From Thermoflavifilum thermophilum (GTDB taxonomy: Bacteria > Bacteroidota > Bacteroidia > Chitinophagales > Chitinophagaceae): a DNA stretch of 64,000 nucleotides. This document shows positions 16,749 to 24,704 of this stretch, piece after piece. How positions within the stretch are numbered: position 1 is the stretch's first letter; every line of letters begins with the position of its first letter. The DNA is taken from assembly GCF_900116565.1 (NCBI RefSeq), contig NZ_FPCJ01000001.1, positions 992,001 through 1,056,000 of the forward strand, read 5' to 3'. A program made the translations under genes and the position numbers. The notes beneath the pieces were generated by a model. It was given only the letters and a program-made list of their open reading frames with translations, searched no databases and was not told the origin of the DNA.

Positions 16749-18422
16749 ATGTCTTTTGATTTTGCACACCCCTACCATTTTGATCCTCGTTACAGCCGGC
16801 CTGTAGCTTATTTTTCGATGGAATATGCTATTCATCAGCCGCTTAAGATCTATGCCGGCGGATTGGGATTCCTGGCTGGCTCACATTTGCGCAGTGCTTA
16901 TGTCCTGAAACAAAATATGGTAGGAGTGGGCATACTCTGGAAATACGGGTACTACGATCAGGTGCGCAATGCTGATCAGACGATGGGTGTGTTGTTTCAG
17001 GAAAAAATTTATCATTTTCTGGTGGATACAGGTATTCAGTTTACCATTCGCATTCACGGACAACCCGTGCAGGTGAAAGCCTGGTATCTGCCACCGGAAA
17101 CCTTTCAGACGGCCCCTTTGTTTTTATTAAGTACGGATGTGCCAGAAAATGATTATCTGGCAAAAACCACATCACACAAGCTGTATGATGCCGATCTGGC
17201 GGCTCAGCTGGCGGCTGATATTGTACTGGGCATTGGGGGTGCCAGGCTGTTTGAATACCTGCCATGGAAACCGGAGATTTATCATCTGAACGAATCGCAT
17301 GCCTTGCCCCTGGCTTTTTATCTGTACCAGCAACATCAGGATTTAGATGAAGTGAAAAAAAGACTGGTATTTACCAATCATACACCCGAAGCCGCCGGTA
17401 ATCCTCAGCATGATTATCATTTGCTGGAAGAGATGAGTTTCTTTGGTGAATTGACAGCCGATCAGGTGCGCCGGATCACAGGTATTGATGGTGCAGTGTT
17501 TAACCATACGCTGGCTGCCTTGCGGATGGCGGGCGTTACAAACGGTGTTTCGGAAATCCACACCCGTGTTTTGCATCAGATGTGGGGGCAATATGACCGG
17601 ATTTCCCCGATCTGTTCCATCACAAATGCCCAACATGCTGGTTACTGGGCCGACGCGGAGATGTATGAAGCGTTGCAAACACGCGATGCAGCACGCCTGC
17701 GAAACAGAAAACGCCAGCAAAAGCAGGCCTTGTTTGAAGTCGTCGCCGATCAGTGCGGAAAATTATTTGATCCGGACGTGCTTACCATTGTCATTGCCCG
17801 GAGATTTGCAGGATACAAACGGCTGGATTTGCTTCTGCACAAACCCGATGCGTGGGAGGCACTGGTAAATAATGCCCGGCAACCAGTACAGCTGATCTGG
17901 GCCGGAAAGCCCTATCCTGCCGATCAGGGCGCCATCGGGTTGTTTAATCATCTGGTGCACCTCAGTAAATCATATCGGAATGTGGCTGTGCTTACCGGCT
18001 ATGAGTTGGCTTTGTCCAAACAACTGAAAGCGGGGGCCGATGTATGGTTAAACATTCCCCGCCTGACACGCGAAGCCTCGGGCACCAGCGGCATGACGGC
18101 AGCCATGAACGGCGCAATCAATGTAAGTACGCCCGACGGTTGGTTTGCGGAATTTGCACGGGATGAGGAAAACAGTTTTGTAATCCCGGCAGCTCCGCCC
18201 GATTGGTCACCTGAACAAGCTGATGCCCACGACGCCACCCAACTGTATGACGTGCTTACCCGGAAAGTCATACCAACATACTACGAAAATCCAGCACGAT
18301 GGATTGATGTCATGATGAACAGCCTGCGGGATGTGATACCCCGGTTCGATAGCAACCGCCTGGCAGATGAATATTATGAAAAGCTCTACAGACCTGAACA
18401 ATATCGCTCTGCACCGGCCTGA
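16749..18422 (+). CDS. Short-type alpha-glucan phosphorylase (GT35-like) lacking the PLP lysine
   Basis: The reading frame is open from 16602, but the ATG at 16749 gives a 557-residue protein that starts correctly for the family (VAYFSMEYAI..LKIYAGGLGFLAGSHL). It matches the short alpha-glucan phosphorylases of the GlgP group: GIGGARLFEYL, YHLNESHA, FTNHTPEAAGN, ARRFAGYKRLDLL, and EASGTSGMTAAMNGA near the C terminus. Members release glucose-1-phosphate from alpha-1,4-glucans. At Thr450, in GTSGMT, classical phosphorylases carry the lysine that binds pyridoxal phosphate (GTGNMK or GTSGMK). This may be a lineage-wide substitution or a sign of changed chemistry. No other gene follows within 186 bases. 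Confidence 0.85.
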   Translation: MSFDFAHPYHFDPRYSRPVAYFSMEYAIHQPLKIYAGGLGFLAGSHLRSAYVLKQNMVGVGILWKYGYYDQVRNADQTMGVLFQEKIYHFLVDTGIQFTIRIHGQPVQVKAWYLPPETFQTAPLFLLSTDVPENDYLAKTTSHKLYDADLAAQLAADIVLGIGGARLFEYLPWKPEIYHLNESHALPLAFYLYQQHQDLDEVKKRLVFTNHTPEAAGNPQHDYHLLEEMSFFGELTADQVRRITGIDGAVFNHTLAALRMAGVTNGVSEIHTRVLHQMWGQYDRISPICSITNAQHAGYWADAEMYEALQTRDAARLRNRKRQQKQALFEVVADQCGKLFDPDVLTIVIARRFAGYKRLDLLLHKPDAWEALVNNARQPVQLIWAGKPYPADQGAIGLFNHLVHLSKSYRNVAVLTGYELALSKQLKAGADVWLNIPRLTREASGTSGMTAAMNGAINVSTPDGWFAEFARDEENSFVIPAAPPDWSPEQADAHDATQLYDVLTRKVIPTYYENPARWIDVMMNSLRDVIPRFDSNRLADEYYEKLYRPEQYRSAPA

Positions 18423-18470
18423 AGATTAAAAAAAACACAAAGGATGAAGCGAAGTTTTAAAAAATTATCT

Positions 18471-18498
18471 TGTATAAAACGCAAAATCCCTATATTCG
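18471..18498 (+). promoter_or_regulatory. Candidate promoter of the GMC dehydrogenase operon
   Basis: CTTG (TTG at 18471-18473) is followed after 17 bases by TATATTCG (18491-18498), one mismatch from TAnnTTTG. The start would be near 18504, leaving a leader of about 105 bases before the ATG at 18609. Confidence 0.4.
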
Positions 18499-18608
18499 TT
18501 TTCCCATACAACCAATCACCTCTGGCTTAACTCCACAACAGGCTGAAGCGCAGGTGGGCTCTGCCGCATATTGAATCTGTAACCCATATCTTAAAACATA
18601 GATGCATT

Positions 18609-20351
18609 ATGAGTGATTTTCAGATCAAAAAATCACCCGAGGTTTACGATGTATGTATCGTCGGATCGGGGGCAGGAGGCGGCATGGCCGCGTATGTACT
18701 GGCACAGGCAGGTGTCAAAACAGTATTGCTGGAAGCAGGACCTATGTTTGATCCGGCCAATCCGGCTCAGCGCACCCAGCTGAAATGGTCGTATGAATCG
18801 CCACGACGCGGTGCCGGCACCACCCGGCCTTTCGGAGATTTTGATGCAGCCTGGGGAGGCTGGGAAATTGATGGGGAACCATATACCCACAAAGACAACA
18901 CCCAGTTTGCCTGGTTTCGCTCCCGAATGTTGGGTGGTCGTACCAATCATTGGGGGCGTATTTCCCTACGCTTCGGCCCACTGGATTTCAAACGCAAAAG
19001 CATAGATGGCCTGGGAGAAGACTGGCCAATTAGCTACGACGATATTAAACCCTACTACGACAGGGTGGATAAGCTCATCGGTGTATTTGGCACCAACGAA
19101 GGCCGATACAATGACCCTGACGGCTATTTTCTGCCTCCTCCCAAACCCCGCCTGCATGAACTGATGATCATGGAAGCAGGTAAAAAGCTGAACATACCTG
19201 TAATCCCATCGCGTTTGTCGATCCTGACCCGCACGGTAAACAAGGATCGCCAACCTTGTTTCTATTGCAGCCAATGCAACCGCAGCTGCATGATTTACGG
19301 TGATTTTTCTTCTTCCTCGGTGCTGGTAAAACCGGCCGTCAGCAGTGGTCATGTTACCGTGATTCCCAACGCCATGGCCCGGGAAATCCTGACTGACCAG
19401 AACGGATTGGCAACAGGGGTTTCCTACATCAACAAGGAAGATTTGCAGGAATACCAGGTGCGCGCCCGGGTAGTAGTGCTGGCAGCCAGTGCCTGTGAAT
19501 CAGCCCGCTTGCTGCTCAATTCCAAATCGCCCCGCCACCCCAACGGGCTGGCTAACTCCAGCGGTGTAGTAGGCCATTATCTGCACGATTCCACCGGAGC
19601 GGGCCGTATGGGCATTTTGCCACAGCTGTTCGGCCGCAAACGCTATAACGAAGACGGCGTGGGCGGTATGCACGTTTACACCCCCTGGTGGGGCGATAAC
19701 AAAAAGCTTGATTTTCCCAGGGGCTACCATATCGAATACTGGGGCGGCATGGGCATGCCCTCCTACGGCTTTGGCTGGGATATCCAGAACCTGAACGGCC
19801 GCTTCCCCGGACGCAACGGGAAAGTAAAAGAAGCTGGCGGCTATGGAGCTTCCCTGAAGGATGATTACCGCTGGTTCTACGGCGCTACCTTCGGCATGGC
19901 CGGACGTGGAGAATCTATAGCCCGCTTCGAGAATTATTGCGAAATCGATCCCAATGTGGTGGATAAATACGGTATCCCGGTCCTGCGCTTCCACTACACC
20001 TGGACAGATTATGAAATCAAGCAAGCCAAACACATGCAAGACACATTTGAAGAAATCATCCATGCCATGGGCGGTATTCCATTGGGTGACAAACCCGGCC
20101 CCGAAAGCAACTACGGGCTTTCCACTCCGGGTGAAATCATCCACGAAGTGGGCACCACCCGCATGGGCAATGATCCGCGTACCTCGGTGGTGAACAAGTT
20201 CAACCAAGCACACGACTGTAAAAATTTGTTTATCGTGGATGGCGGGCCATTCGTATCACAGGCCGATAAAAATCCCACCTGGACAATTTTGGCGCTTAGC
20301 ATGCGCGCCACAGAATATCTGGTGGATCAGCTCAAGAAAAGAAATATTTAA
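18609..20351 (+). CDS. GMC-family FAD-dependent sugar dehydrogenase, large subunit
   Basis: The 580-residue product has the FAD dinucleotide motif CIVGSGAGGGMAAYVLA near residue 15, the GMC segment RMLGGRTNHWGR, and the C-terminal catalytic region with HEVGTTRMG (His) and DKNPTWTI (Asn). No signal peptide is seen. The next gene encodes a gluconate 2-dehydrogenase subunit 3-like partner with a Tat-like signal, so the large subunit is probably exported with it. A cysteine cluster, Cys217, Cys220, Cys223 and Cys227, could bind an iron-sulfur centre as in FAD glucose dehydrogenases. Likely reactions are oxidation of glucose, gluconate or glucosides, including 3-keto-sugar formation. The exact substrate is not determined. 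Confidence 0.88.
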   Translation: MSDFQIKKSPEVYDVCIVGSGAGGGMAAYVLAQAGVKTVLLEAGPMFDPANPAQRTQLKWSYESPRRGAGTTRPFGDFDAAWGGWEIDGEPYTHKDNTQFAWFRSRMLGGRTNHWGRISLRFGPLDFKRKSIDGLGEDWPISYDDIKPYYDRVDKLIGVFGTNEGRYNDPDGYFLPPPKPRLHELMIMEAGKKLNIPVIPSRLSILTRTVNKDRQPCFYCSQCNRSCMIYGDFSSSSVLVKPAVSSGHVTVIPNAMAREILTDQNGLATGVSYINKEDLQEYQVRARVVVLAASACESARLLLNSKSPRHPNGLANSSGVVGHYLHDSTGAGRMGILPQLFGRKRYNEDGVGGMHVYTPWWGDNKKLDFPRGYHIEYWGGMGMPSYGFGWDIQNLNGRFPGRNGKVKEAGGYGASLKDDYRWFYGATFGMAGRGESIARFENYCEIDPNVVDKYGIPVLRFHYTWTDYEIKQAKHMQDTFEEIIHAMGGIPLGDKPGPESNYGLSTPGEIIHEVGTTRMGNDPRTSVVNKFNQAHDCKNLFIVDGGPFVSQADKNPTWTILALSMRATEYLVDQLKKRNI

Positions 20352-20387
20352 CCCGCTTTTTTTCAAGGCTTAAAAAATATTGAACCT

Positions 20388-21077
20388 ATGGACAGAAGAG
20401 AATCTCTGAAGGTGCTGGCCCTCAGCTCGGTTTCTGCCGGATTGTTGCTGGATGCCTGCAAACAGGAAACCAAAAAGGAAACGGATGAGCTCCCCGCTTC
20501 CCTGAAGGCATGGGATGAAAACAGCGGCCGGCAGCCTTTTGAAGTAGAACGTGATAAAAAACTTGCCAGTGAAAAGTTTTTCACCGAACACGAAATGAAA
20601 ACAATTGCCATCCTGGCCGATATCATCATCCCGGCGGATGAACACTCTGGAAGTGCTACCGACGCAGGAGTGCCAGATTTTATTGAATTCATCGTAAAAG
20701 ACATGCCCCGCCTGCAAACACCCATGCGCGGAGGCCTGCGCTGGCTCGATGTGCAATGCATGAAACGATATGGAACTGATTTTGCCAGCCTGAGCCATGA
20801 ACAACAAATTGAAATGGTCGAGGAAATTGCCTATCCCAACCGGGCTAAACCCGAAATGGAACCCGGCGTGGCCTTCTTCAATTTGATGCGCAACCTCACT
20901 GCCACCGGCTTTTTTACCAGCGAAATGGGCATCAAAGACCTGGGCTATGTAGGCAACCAACCCAACTTCTGGGACGGAGTGCCGGAAGATGTGCTGAAAC
21001 AGTTTGGGCTTGCTTATGACCCCCACATTCCGTATATCAAAGCCGATGAACGGGGTAAAATCATGACCTGGAGCTGA
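20388..21077 (+). CDS. Gluconate 2-dehydrogenase subunit 3-like protein (Tat or lipoprotein signal)
   Basis: This 229-residue protein begins MDRRESLKVLALSS, a twin-arginine-like signal, and the hydrophobic stretch ends at LLLDAC (Cys24), so it may be a Tat-exported lipoprotein. The body contains HEMKTIAILADIIIPADEHSGSATDAGVPDFIEF, split here as the family hallmark TIAILADIIIPAD followed by DAGVPDFI. Subunit 3 proteins chaperone and export the partner GMC subunit, whose gene ends 36 bases upstream. The Gfo/Idh/MocA gene starts 26 bases downstream, so the three form one operon. Confidence 0.87.
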   Translation: MDRRESLKVLALSSVSAGLLLDACKQETKKETDELPASLKAWDENSGRQPFEVERDKKLASEKFFTEHEMKTIAILADIIIPADEHSGSATDAGVPDFIEFIVKDMPRLQTPMRGGLRWLDVQCMKRYGTDFASLSHEQQIEMVEEIAYPNRAKPEMEPGVAFFNLMRNLTATGFFTSEMGIKDLGYVGNQPNFWDGVPEDVLKQFGLAYDPHIPYIKADERGKIMTWS

Positions 21078-21103
21078 TTTTCCAAATAAAAAACCAATGT
21101 GAT

Positions 21104-22591
21104 ATGAGCGAACAAAAATCCCATTACCCACACCAGCATGATCCATCCGATCAGAAAAAATCCATTTCCCGGAGACAGTTTATTCGGAACGCGGCTTTGG
21201 CCACAGCAGGATTTTACATTGTACCCCGCCATGTACTGGGCCGTGGCTATGTGGCACCGAGCGACAAGCTCATCATTGCCGGCGTAGGTGCCGGTGGAAA
21301 AGGTGGTGATGACCTGCGCCATTTTTACGCCACCGGCAAAGTGGAAATCGCCTATCTGTGCGATGTGGACGACCGCCAGGCCCAGGACAGCCTGAAACGC
21401 TGGCCCAAAGCCAAATACTACCACGACTGGCGCGAATTGTTTGACAAAGAGCATGACCATTTCGACGCAGTAAGCGTGGGCATTCCCGACCATAACCATG
21501 CCATTGTGGCTTTTCATGCCATGCAGTTAGGCAAACATGTGTACGTTCAGAAGCCCCTGACCCACGATATCTACGAAGCCCGTATGCTCACCGAAGCCGC
21601 CAAACGCTATAAGGTGGTGACCCAGATGGGCGACCAGGGCGCATCCAGCGACGGCGTGCGCCAGCTCAGAGAATGGTATGAAGCCGGCATCATCGGTGAA
21701 GTGCATACCGTATATTGCTGGACGGACCGACCCGTATGGCCTCAGGGCATTCCTTGGCCTGACAAGAAACCTCCCGTTCCCAAAGGGCTGGACTGGGATC
21801 TGTGGCTGGGGACCGCTCCCTATCGGGAATACGAAGACAATGTGGTACCCTTCAACTGGCGCGGCTGGTGGGATTATGGCACCGGCGCCCTCGGCGATAT
21901 GGGCTGCCATATCATCGGACCCGTATTCAAAGTACTGGGGCTGGATTATCCCACAGAGGTCAACTGCAGCGTAAGTACCCCGTACATCACCAACTGGACA
22001 CAGGCCTATTACCCCGATAGCGGCCCAATTTCTTCGGTCGTTCATTTCAAATACAAAACCCAAAAAGGCAATGAAGTCCGCCTGACCTGGATGGATGGCG
22101 GTATCCAGCCTGAACGCCCGGAAGAACTGGGACCCAATGAAATCATGGGTGACGGTGGGAACGGCGTAATCTTCATAGGTACCCGTGGAAAAATGATGTG
22201 CGCTACCTACGGGGAAAATCCCCAATTGCTGCCCACCTCGCTTACCAAAGAAATCAATGTGCCCCAAAAATACCCCCGGGTGCCGGGCGGTGCCGACGGG
22301 CACTACGGTCAATGGGTGGATGCTTGCATAGCAGGTTACGGCAATATGGAAGTGGATTCGCCTTTTGTGGGATATGCCGGCCCGCTCACGGAATGCGTGC
22401 TGATGGGTAACCTGGCTATCCGTAGCTTTAACTACCGTGAACCCAACAGCAACGGGCGTGGCTATCGTTATCCCGGACGTGGCATCACCCTGCAATGGGA
22501 CGGCCCGAATATGAAAGTCACCAATTTCGATCCGGCTAATCAATACATCCGGCGGACCTACCGCCAGGGCTGGCCGGAATTGAGCTTTTAA
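21104..22591 (+). CDS. Tat-exported Gfo/Idh/MocA-family oxidoreductase
   Basis: The 495-residue product has a twin-arginine signal (SISRRQFIRNAALATAG, about 21-37), then an NAD(P)-binding fold (KLIIAGVGAGGKGGDDL), the family lysine motif VQKPLTHD, and a C-terminal beta-sheet domain with WWDYGTGALGDMGCHI. It probably works in the periplasm with a tightly bound cofactor. It is third in an operon with the GMC dehydrogenase pair. Oxidation of a sugar by GMC followed by redox, isomerisation or elimination of the keto product by an Idh-like enzyme is a known logic of 3-keto-sugar routes. That link is inferred from context. Confidence 0.88.
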   Translation: MSEQKSHYPHQHDPSDQKKSISRRQFIRNAALATAGFYIVPRHVLGRGYVAPSDKLIIAGVGAGGKGGDDLRHFYATGKVEIAYLCDVDDRQAQDSLKRWPKAKYYHDWRELFDKEHDHFDAVSVGIPDHNHAIVAFHAMQLGKHVYVQKPLTHDIYEARMLTEAAKRYKVVTQMGDQGASSDGVRQLREWYEAGIIGEVHTVYCWTDRPVWPQGIPWPDKKPPVPKGLDWDLWLGTAPYREYEDNVVPFNWRGWWDYGTGALGDMGCHIIGPVFKVLGLDYPTEVNCSVSTPYITNWTQAYYPDSGPISSVVHFKYKTQKGNEVRLTWMDGGIQPERPEELGPNEIMGDGGNGVIFIGTRGKMMCATYGENPQLLPTSLTKEINVPQKYPRVPGGADGHYGQWVDACIAGYGNMEVDSPFVGYAGPLTECVLMGNLAIRSFNYREPNSNGRGYRYPGRGITLQWDGPNMKVTNFDPANQYIRRTYRQGWPELSF

Positions 22592-22602
22592 CCAGAAATC
22601 CG

Positions 22603-22629
22603 GGTGGAGCCATTGGCTCCACCTTTTTT
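22603..22629 (+). terminator. Rho-independent terminator
   Basis: GGTGGAGCC (22603-22611) and GGCTCCACC (22615-22623) form a perfect nine-base-pair stem with loop ATT, followed directly by six T (22624-22629). It lies 11 bases after the Gfo/Idh/MocA stop and ends the GMC operon before the SGNH hydrolase gene. Confidence 0.93.
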
Positions 22630-22662
22630 ATTTCATTCACCCTTAGCCATACAGATTTCCCC

Positions 22663-23316
22663 ATGAAACGAATAACATCCTGCTGGTTTATATGCTTTTT
22701 TTTAATCGCCAGCCTCTGGAAAGTCCATGCCCAACAACCCATTCGTGTAGCCTGTGTGGGCAACAGCATTACGGAAGGATATGGCCTGGGCGATAGTACC
22801 TATCCCAAAGCCCTGCAGCGCATCCTGGGCAGCGCCTATGAAGTGCGAAACTATGGCCTGGGCGGCCGAACCCTCCTCAAAAGCGGCGATCACCCCTATT
22901 GGAAAGAAAAAGCCTTCCAGGAGGTACAGCAGTGGAACCCGCAGATTGTGATCATCGAATTAGGTACCAACGATTCCAAACCGTGGAACTGGAAAGACAG
23001 CCTGAACTTTATCCCTAACTATCGGGAATTTGTGGAAATATTCAAGCAATTACCCAGCCATCCCCAAATATATCTATGTCTTCCCCCACCTTCATTTTCC
23101 GATAAATTCGGCATCCGGAATGCCGTGATCAAAAAACAAGAAATTCCAATGATCAAGCGTGTAGCCCGCACCGAACATGTCCGGATCATTAACCTGTACA
23201 AGGGTATGCAGCATGAAGGGGCCCATTTTTATGACGGCATCCATCCCGATAAAATCGGAGCCGTGCACATGGCCACCTATATTGCCCGACAGCTGAAACT
23301 GCCCCACCAGCCTTAA
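22663..23316 (+). CDS. Exported SGNH/GDSL-family hydrolase
   Basis: A 217-residue protein with a cleavable signal peptide (ending VHAQ). The SGNH blocks are present: block I VACVGNSITEG with nucleophile Ser35, a Gly block (YGLGGRTLL), block III ELGTNDSK with Asn, and block V DGIHPDKIG with Asp191 and His194. Such enzymes are esterases or acylhydrolases; in this context deacetylation of an acylated sugar is plausible. The gene lies after the terminator of the GMC operon, so it may have its own promoter or depend on read-through. Its stop codon overlaps the convergent dacB-type gene by three bases. Confidence 0.87.
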   Translation: MKRITSCWFICFFLIASLWKVHAQQPIRVACVGNSITEGYGLGDSTYPKALQRILGSAYEVRNYGLGGRTLLKSGDHPYWKEKAFQEVQQWNPQIVIIELGTNDSKPWNWKDSLNFIPNYREFVEIFKQLPSHPQIYLCLPPPSFSDKFGIRNAVIKKQEIPMIKRVARTEHVRIINLYKGMQHEGAHFYDGIHPDKIGAVHMATYIARQLKLPHQP

Positions 23317-24704
23317 TAATGTGCCACCAGCCAACGCAGCCAGTCGCCCATCCGATCCCTGAGCCTGGCCGGGGAGCTGACGTAATTGCCTACCAAGATG
23401 CTGAAGGCAAGCATACGTCCACGCCTGGTGAGCAAATATCCACTCAGCGCTGCCTGGTTGCTCAGGGATCCCGTTTTGGCATAGAGCTTACCCCGCAAAT
23501 CCGGATACCGACTCAACGTACCGCTTCCGCCCGTAGGCAATAAGGCAAAAATATGCCTGCTGGAACGACCACTATCCATGGTGGGAAAATCAGCTATTAG
23601 CCGTTGAAGTAGATAAACCATATCATCGGGTGTGAACAAGTTCAATCGTGAGAGCCCCGACCCATCAACCCAACGCGGCGGTTGTGGCAAGCCTGGCAAC
23701 AGGCTGTCCAGCACCCACCGGATTGTACGCCGGGTATCCATCGTATCAAACAAGCGATAGCTGCACATCATCAGGGTTTGTTCAGCATAAAAATTGTCGC
23801 TTCTGAACATCATGCGGCGGAATAAACTATCCGTCGGCACATTGGGAATTTGTTTTACCGACACATCTTCTCTGACCAAATGCCGGTCTGGAAAGAAAAA
23901 CACAGGCTTATGAAGGGTATCTGAAAGCAAAAGCGCGCTCACCGAATCTTGCAGCACGCGATAGGGAATCTGCACATGCACGGTATCTCTGACGGGATGT
24001 AAGATAAACCGATTCGTTTCCGGCAGGCGTTGTACAGGGGACAGCCCGGCTATAGTATCCCATCTTACCAGCTCCGCCTTCTGAAAATAGGCGGGCATCA
24101 TTTGCACCCGATGATCGTAAAGGGTGCACCAAACCACATTGCCATACAAGGGTAGTGTATTTCGTTCTGGTTGATAATCTTCGGCATAATCATCCCAGGC
24201 CCATCCGGGGCCCCATATAGCATTCCGATTAACGGGTTCCAGTAACGCCAGTACACGGTGGGCATCGTTCAGCAGAAAATTTGCAGCACGCTGCTCTTTA
24301 AACTCAGGATGAAACAGGCTGGGATCGCCTGTGCCCTGGATGAACAGCGTATCCTGGTTTTCAGCATATAAAATACCAGTTGTAGAATCGCTGAGCAAAT
24401 GCAGCCCGGCAAAAAGGGTAAATAACTTGGTGTTGGAAGCAGGATTAAAATATTGCTGGTTATGGTATTGCAAAATGCTGCGCCCACGTGAAATATCATA
24501 GACAGATATGCCTACCTGTGCCCCTCGAAACAGGCTATCCTGCAACCAGCGGTGGGTAAAATGTTTTATCCGGTGCTGACCCACTACGGATTCACGCAAC
24601 GGACTGCAGCCTGCACAGATCAGGCCCGAGATACTTATCCCCAGGATGCACCTCCACAACAAATGTATAGGGAGGCCAGCAATATTTACCTGAAAGCCAA
24701 TCAT
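23313..24704 (-). CDS. dacB: D-alanyl-D-alanine carboxypeptidase/endopeptidase (PBP4, S13 family)
   Basis: This 463-residue penicillin-binding protein has a lipoprotein-type signal (GLICAGC, Cys33), the SxxK motif in NPASNTKLF (Ser90, Lys93), an SxN-region motif in DGSGLSRLN and the KTG motif in YAKTGSLSN. This is the set for class C PBPs that trim or cleave peptidoglycan cross-links in the periplasm. The ATG overlaps the stop of the upstream arginase-fold gene by four bases (ATGA), so the two are translationally coupled even though no functional link is obvious. The protein is slightly shorter than E. coli DacB. Confidence 0.88.
   Translation of the reverse strand: MIGFQVNIAGLPIHLLWRCILGISISGLICAGCSPLRESVVGQHRIKHFTHRWLQDSLFRGAQVGISVYDISRGRSILQYHNQQYFNPASNTKLFTLFAGLHLLSDSTTGILYAENQDTLFIQGTGDPSLFHPEFKEQRAANFLLNDAHRVLALLEPVNRNAIWGPGWAWDDYAEDYQPERNTLPLYGNVVWCTLYDHRVQMMPAYFQKAELVRWDTIAGLSPVQRLPETNRFILHPVRDTVHVQIPYRVLQDSVSALLLSDTLHKPVFFFPDRHLVREDVSVKQIPNVPTDSLFRRMMFRSDNFYAEQTLMMCSYRLFDTMDTRRTIRWVLDSLLPGLPQPPRWVDGSGLSRLNLFTPDDMVYLLQRLIADFPTMDSGRSSRHIFALLPTGGSGTLSRYPDLRGKLYAKTGSLSNQAALSGYLLTRRGRMLAFSILVGNYVSSPARLRDRMGDWLRWLVAHY

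Noticed and set aside
19500-20213. Long minus-strand ORF (237 codons) across the GMC gene
   Set aside because: It is a shadow frame of the GMC gene, which has complete family motifs on the plus strand; GC-rich coding DNA often leaves open antisense frames.
21527-22543. 338-codon minus-strand ORF opposite the Gfo/Idh/MocA gene
   Set aside because: The plus-strand frame has a Tat signal and family motifs; the antisense frame has no recognisable features.
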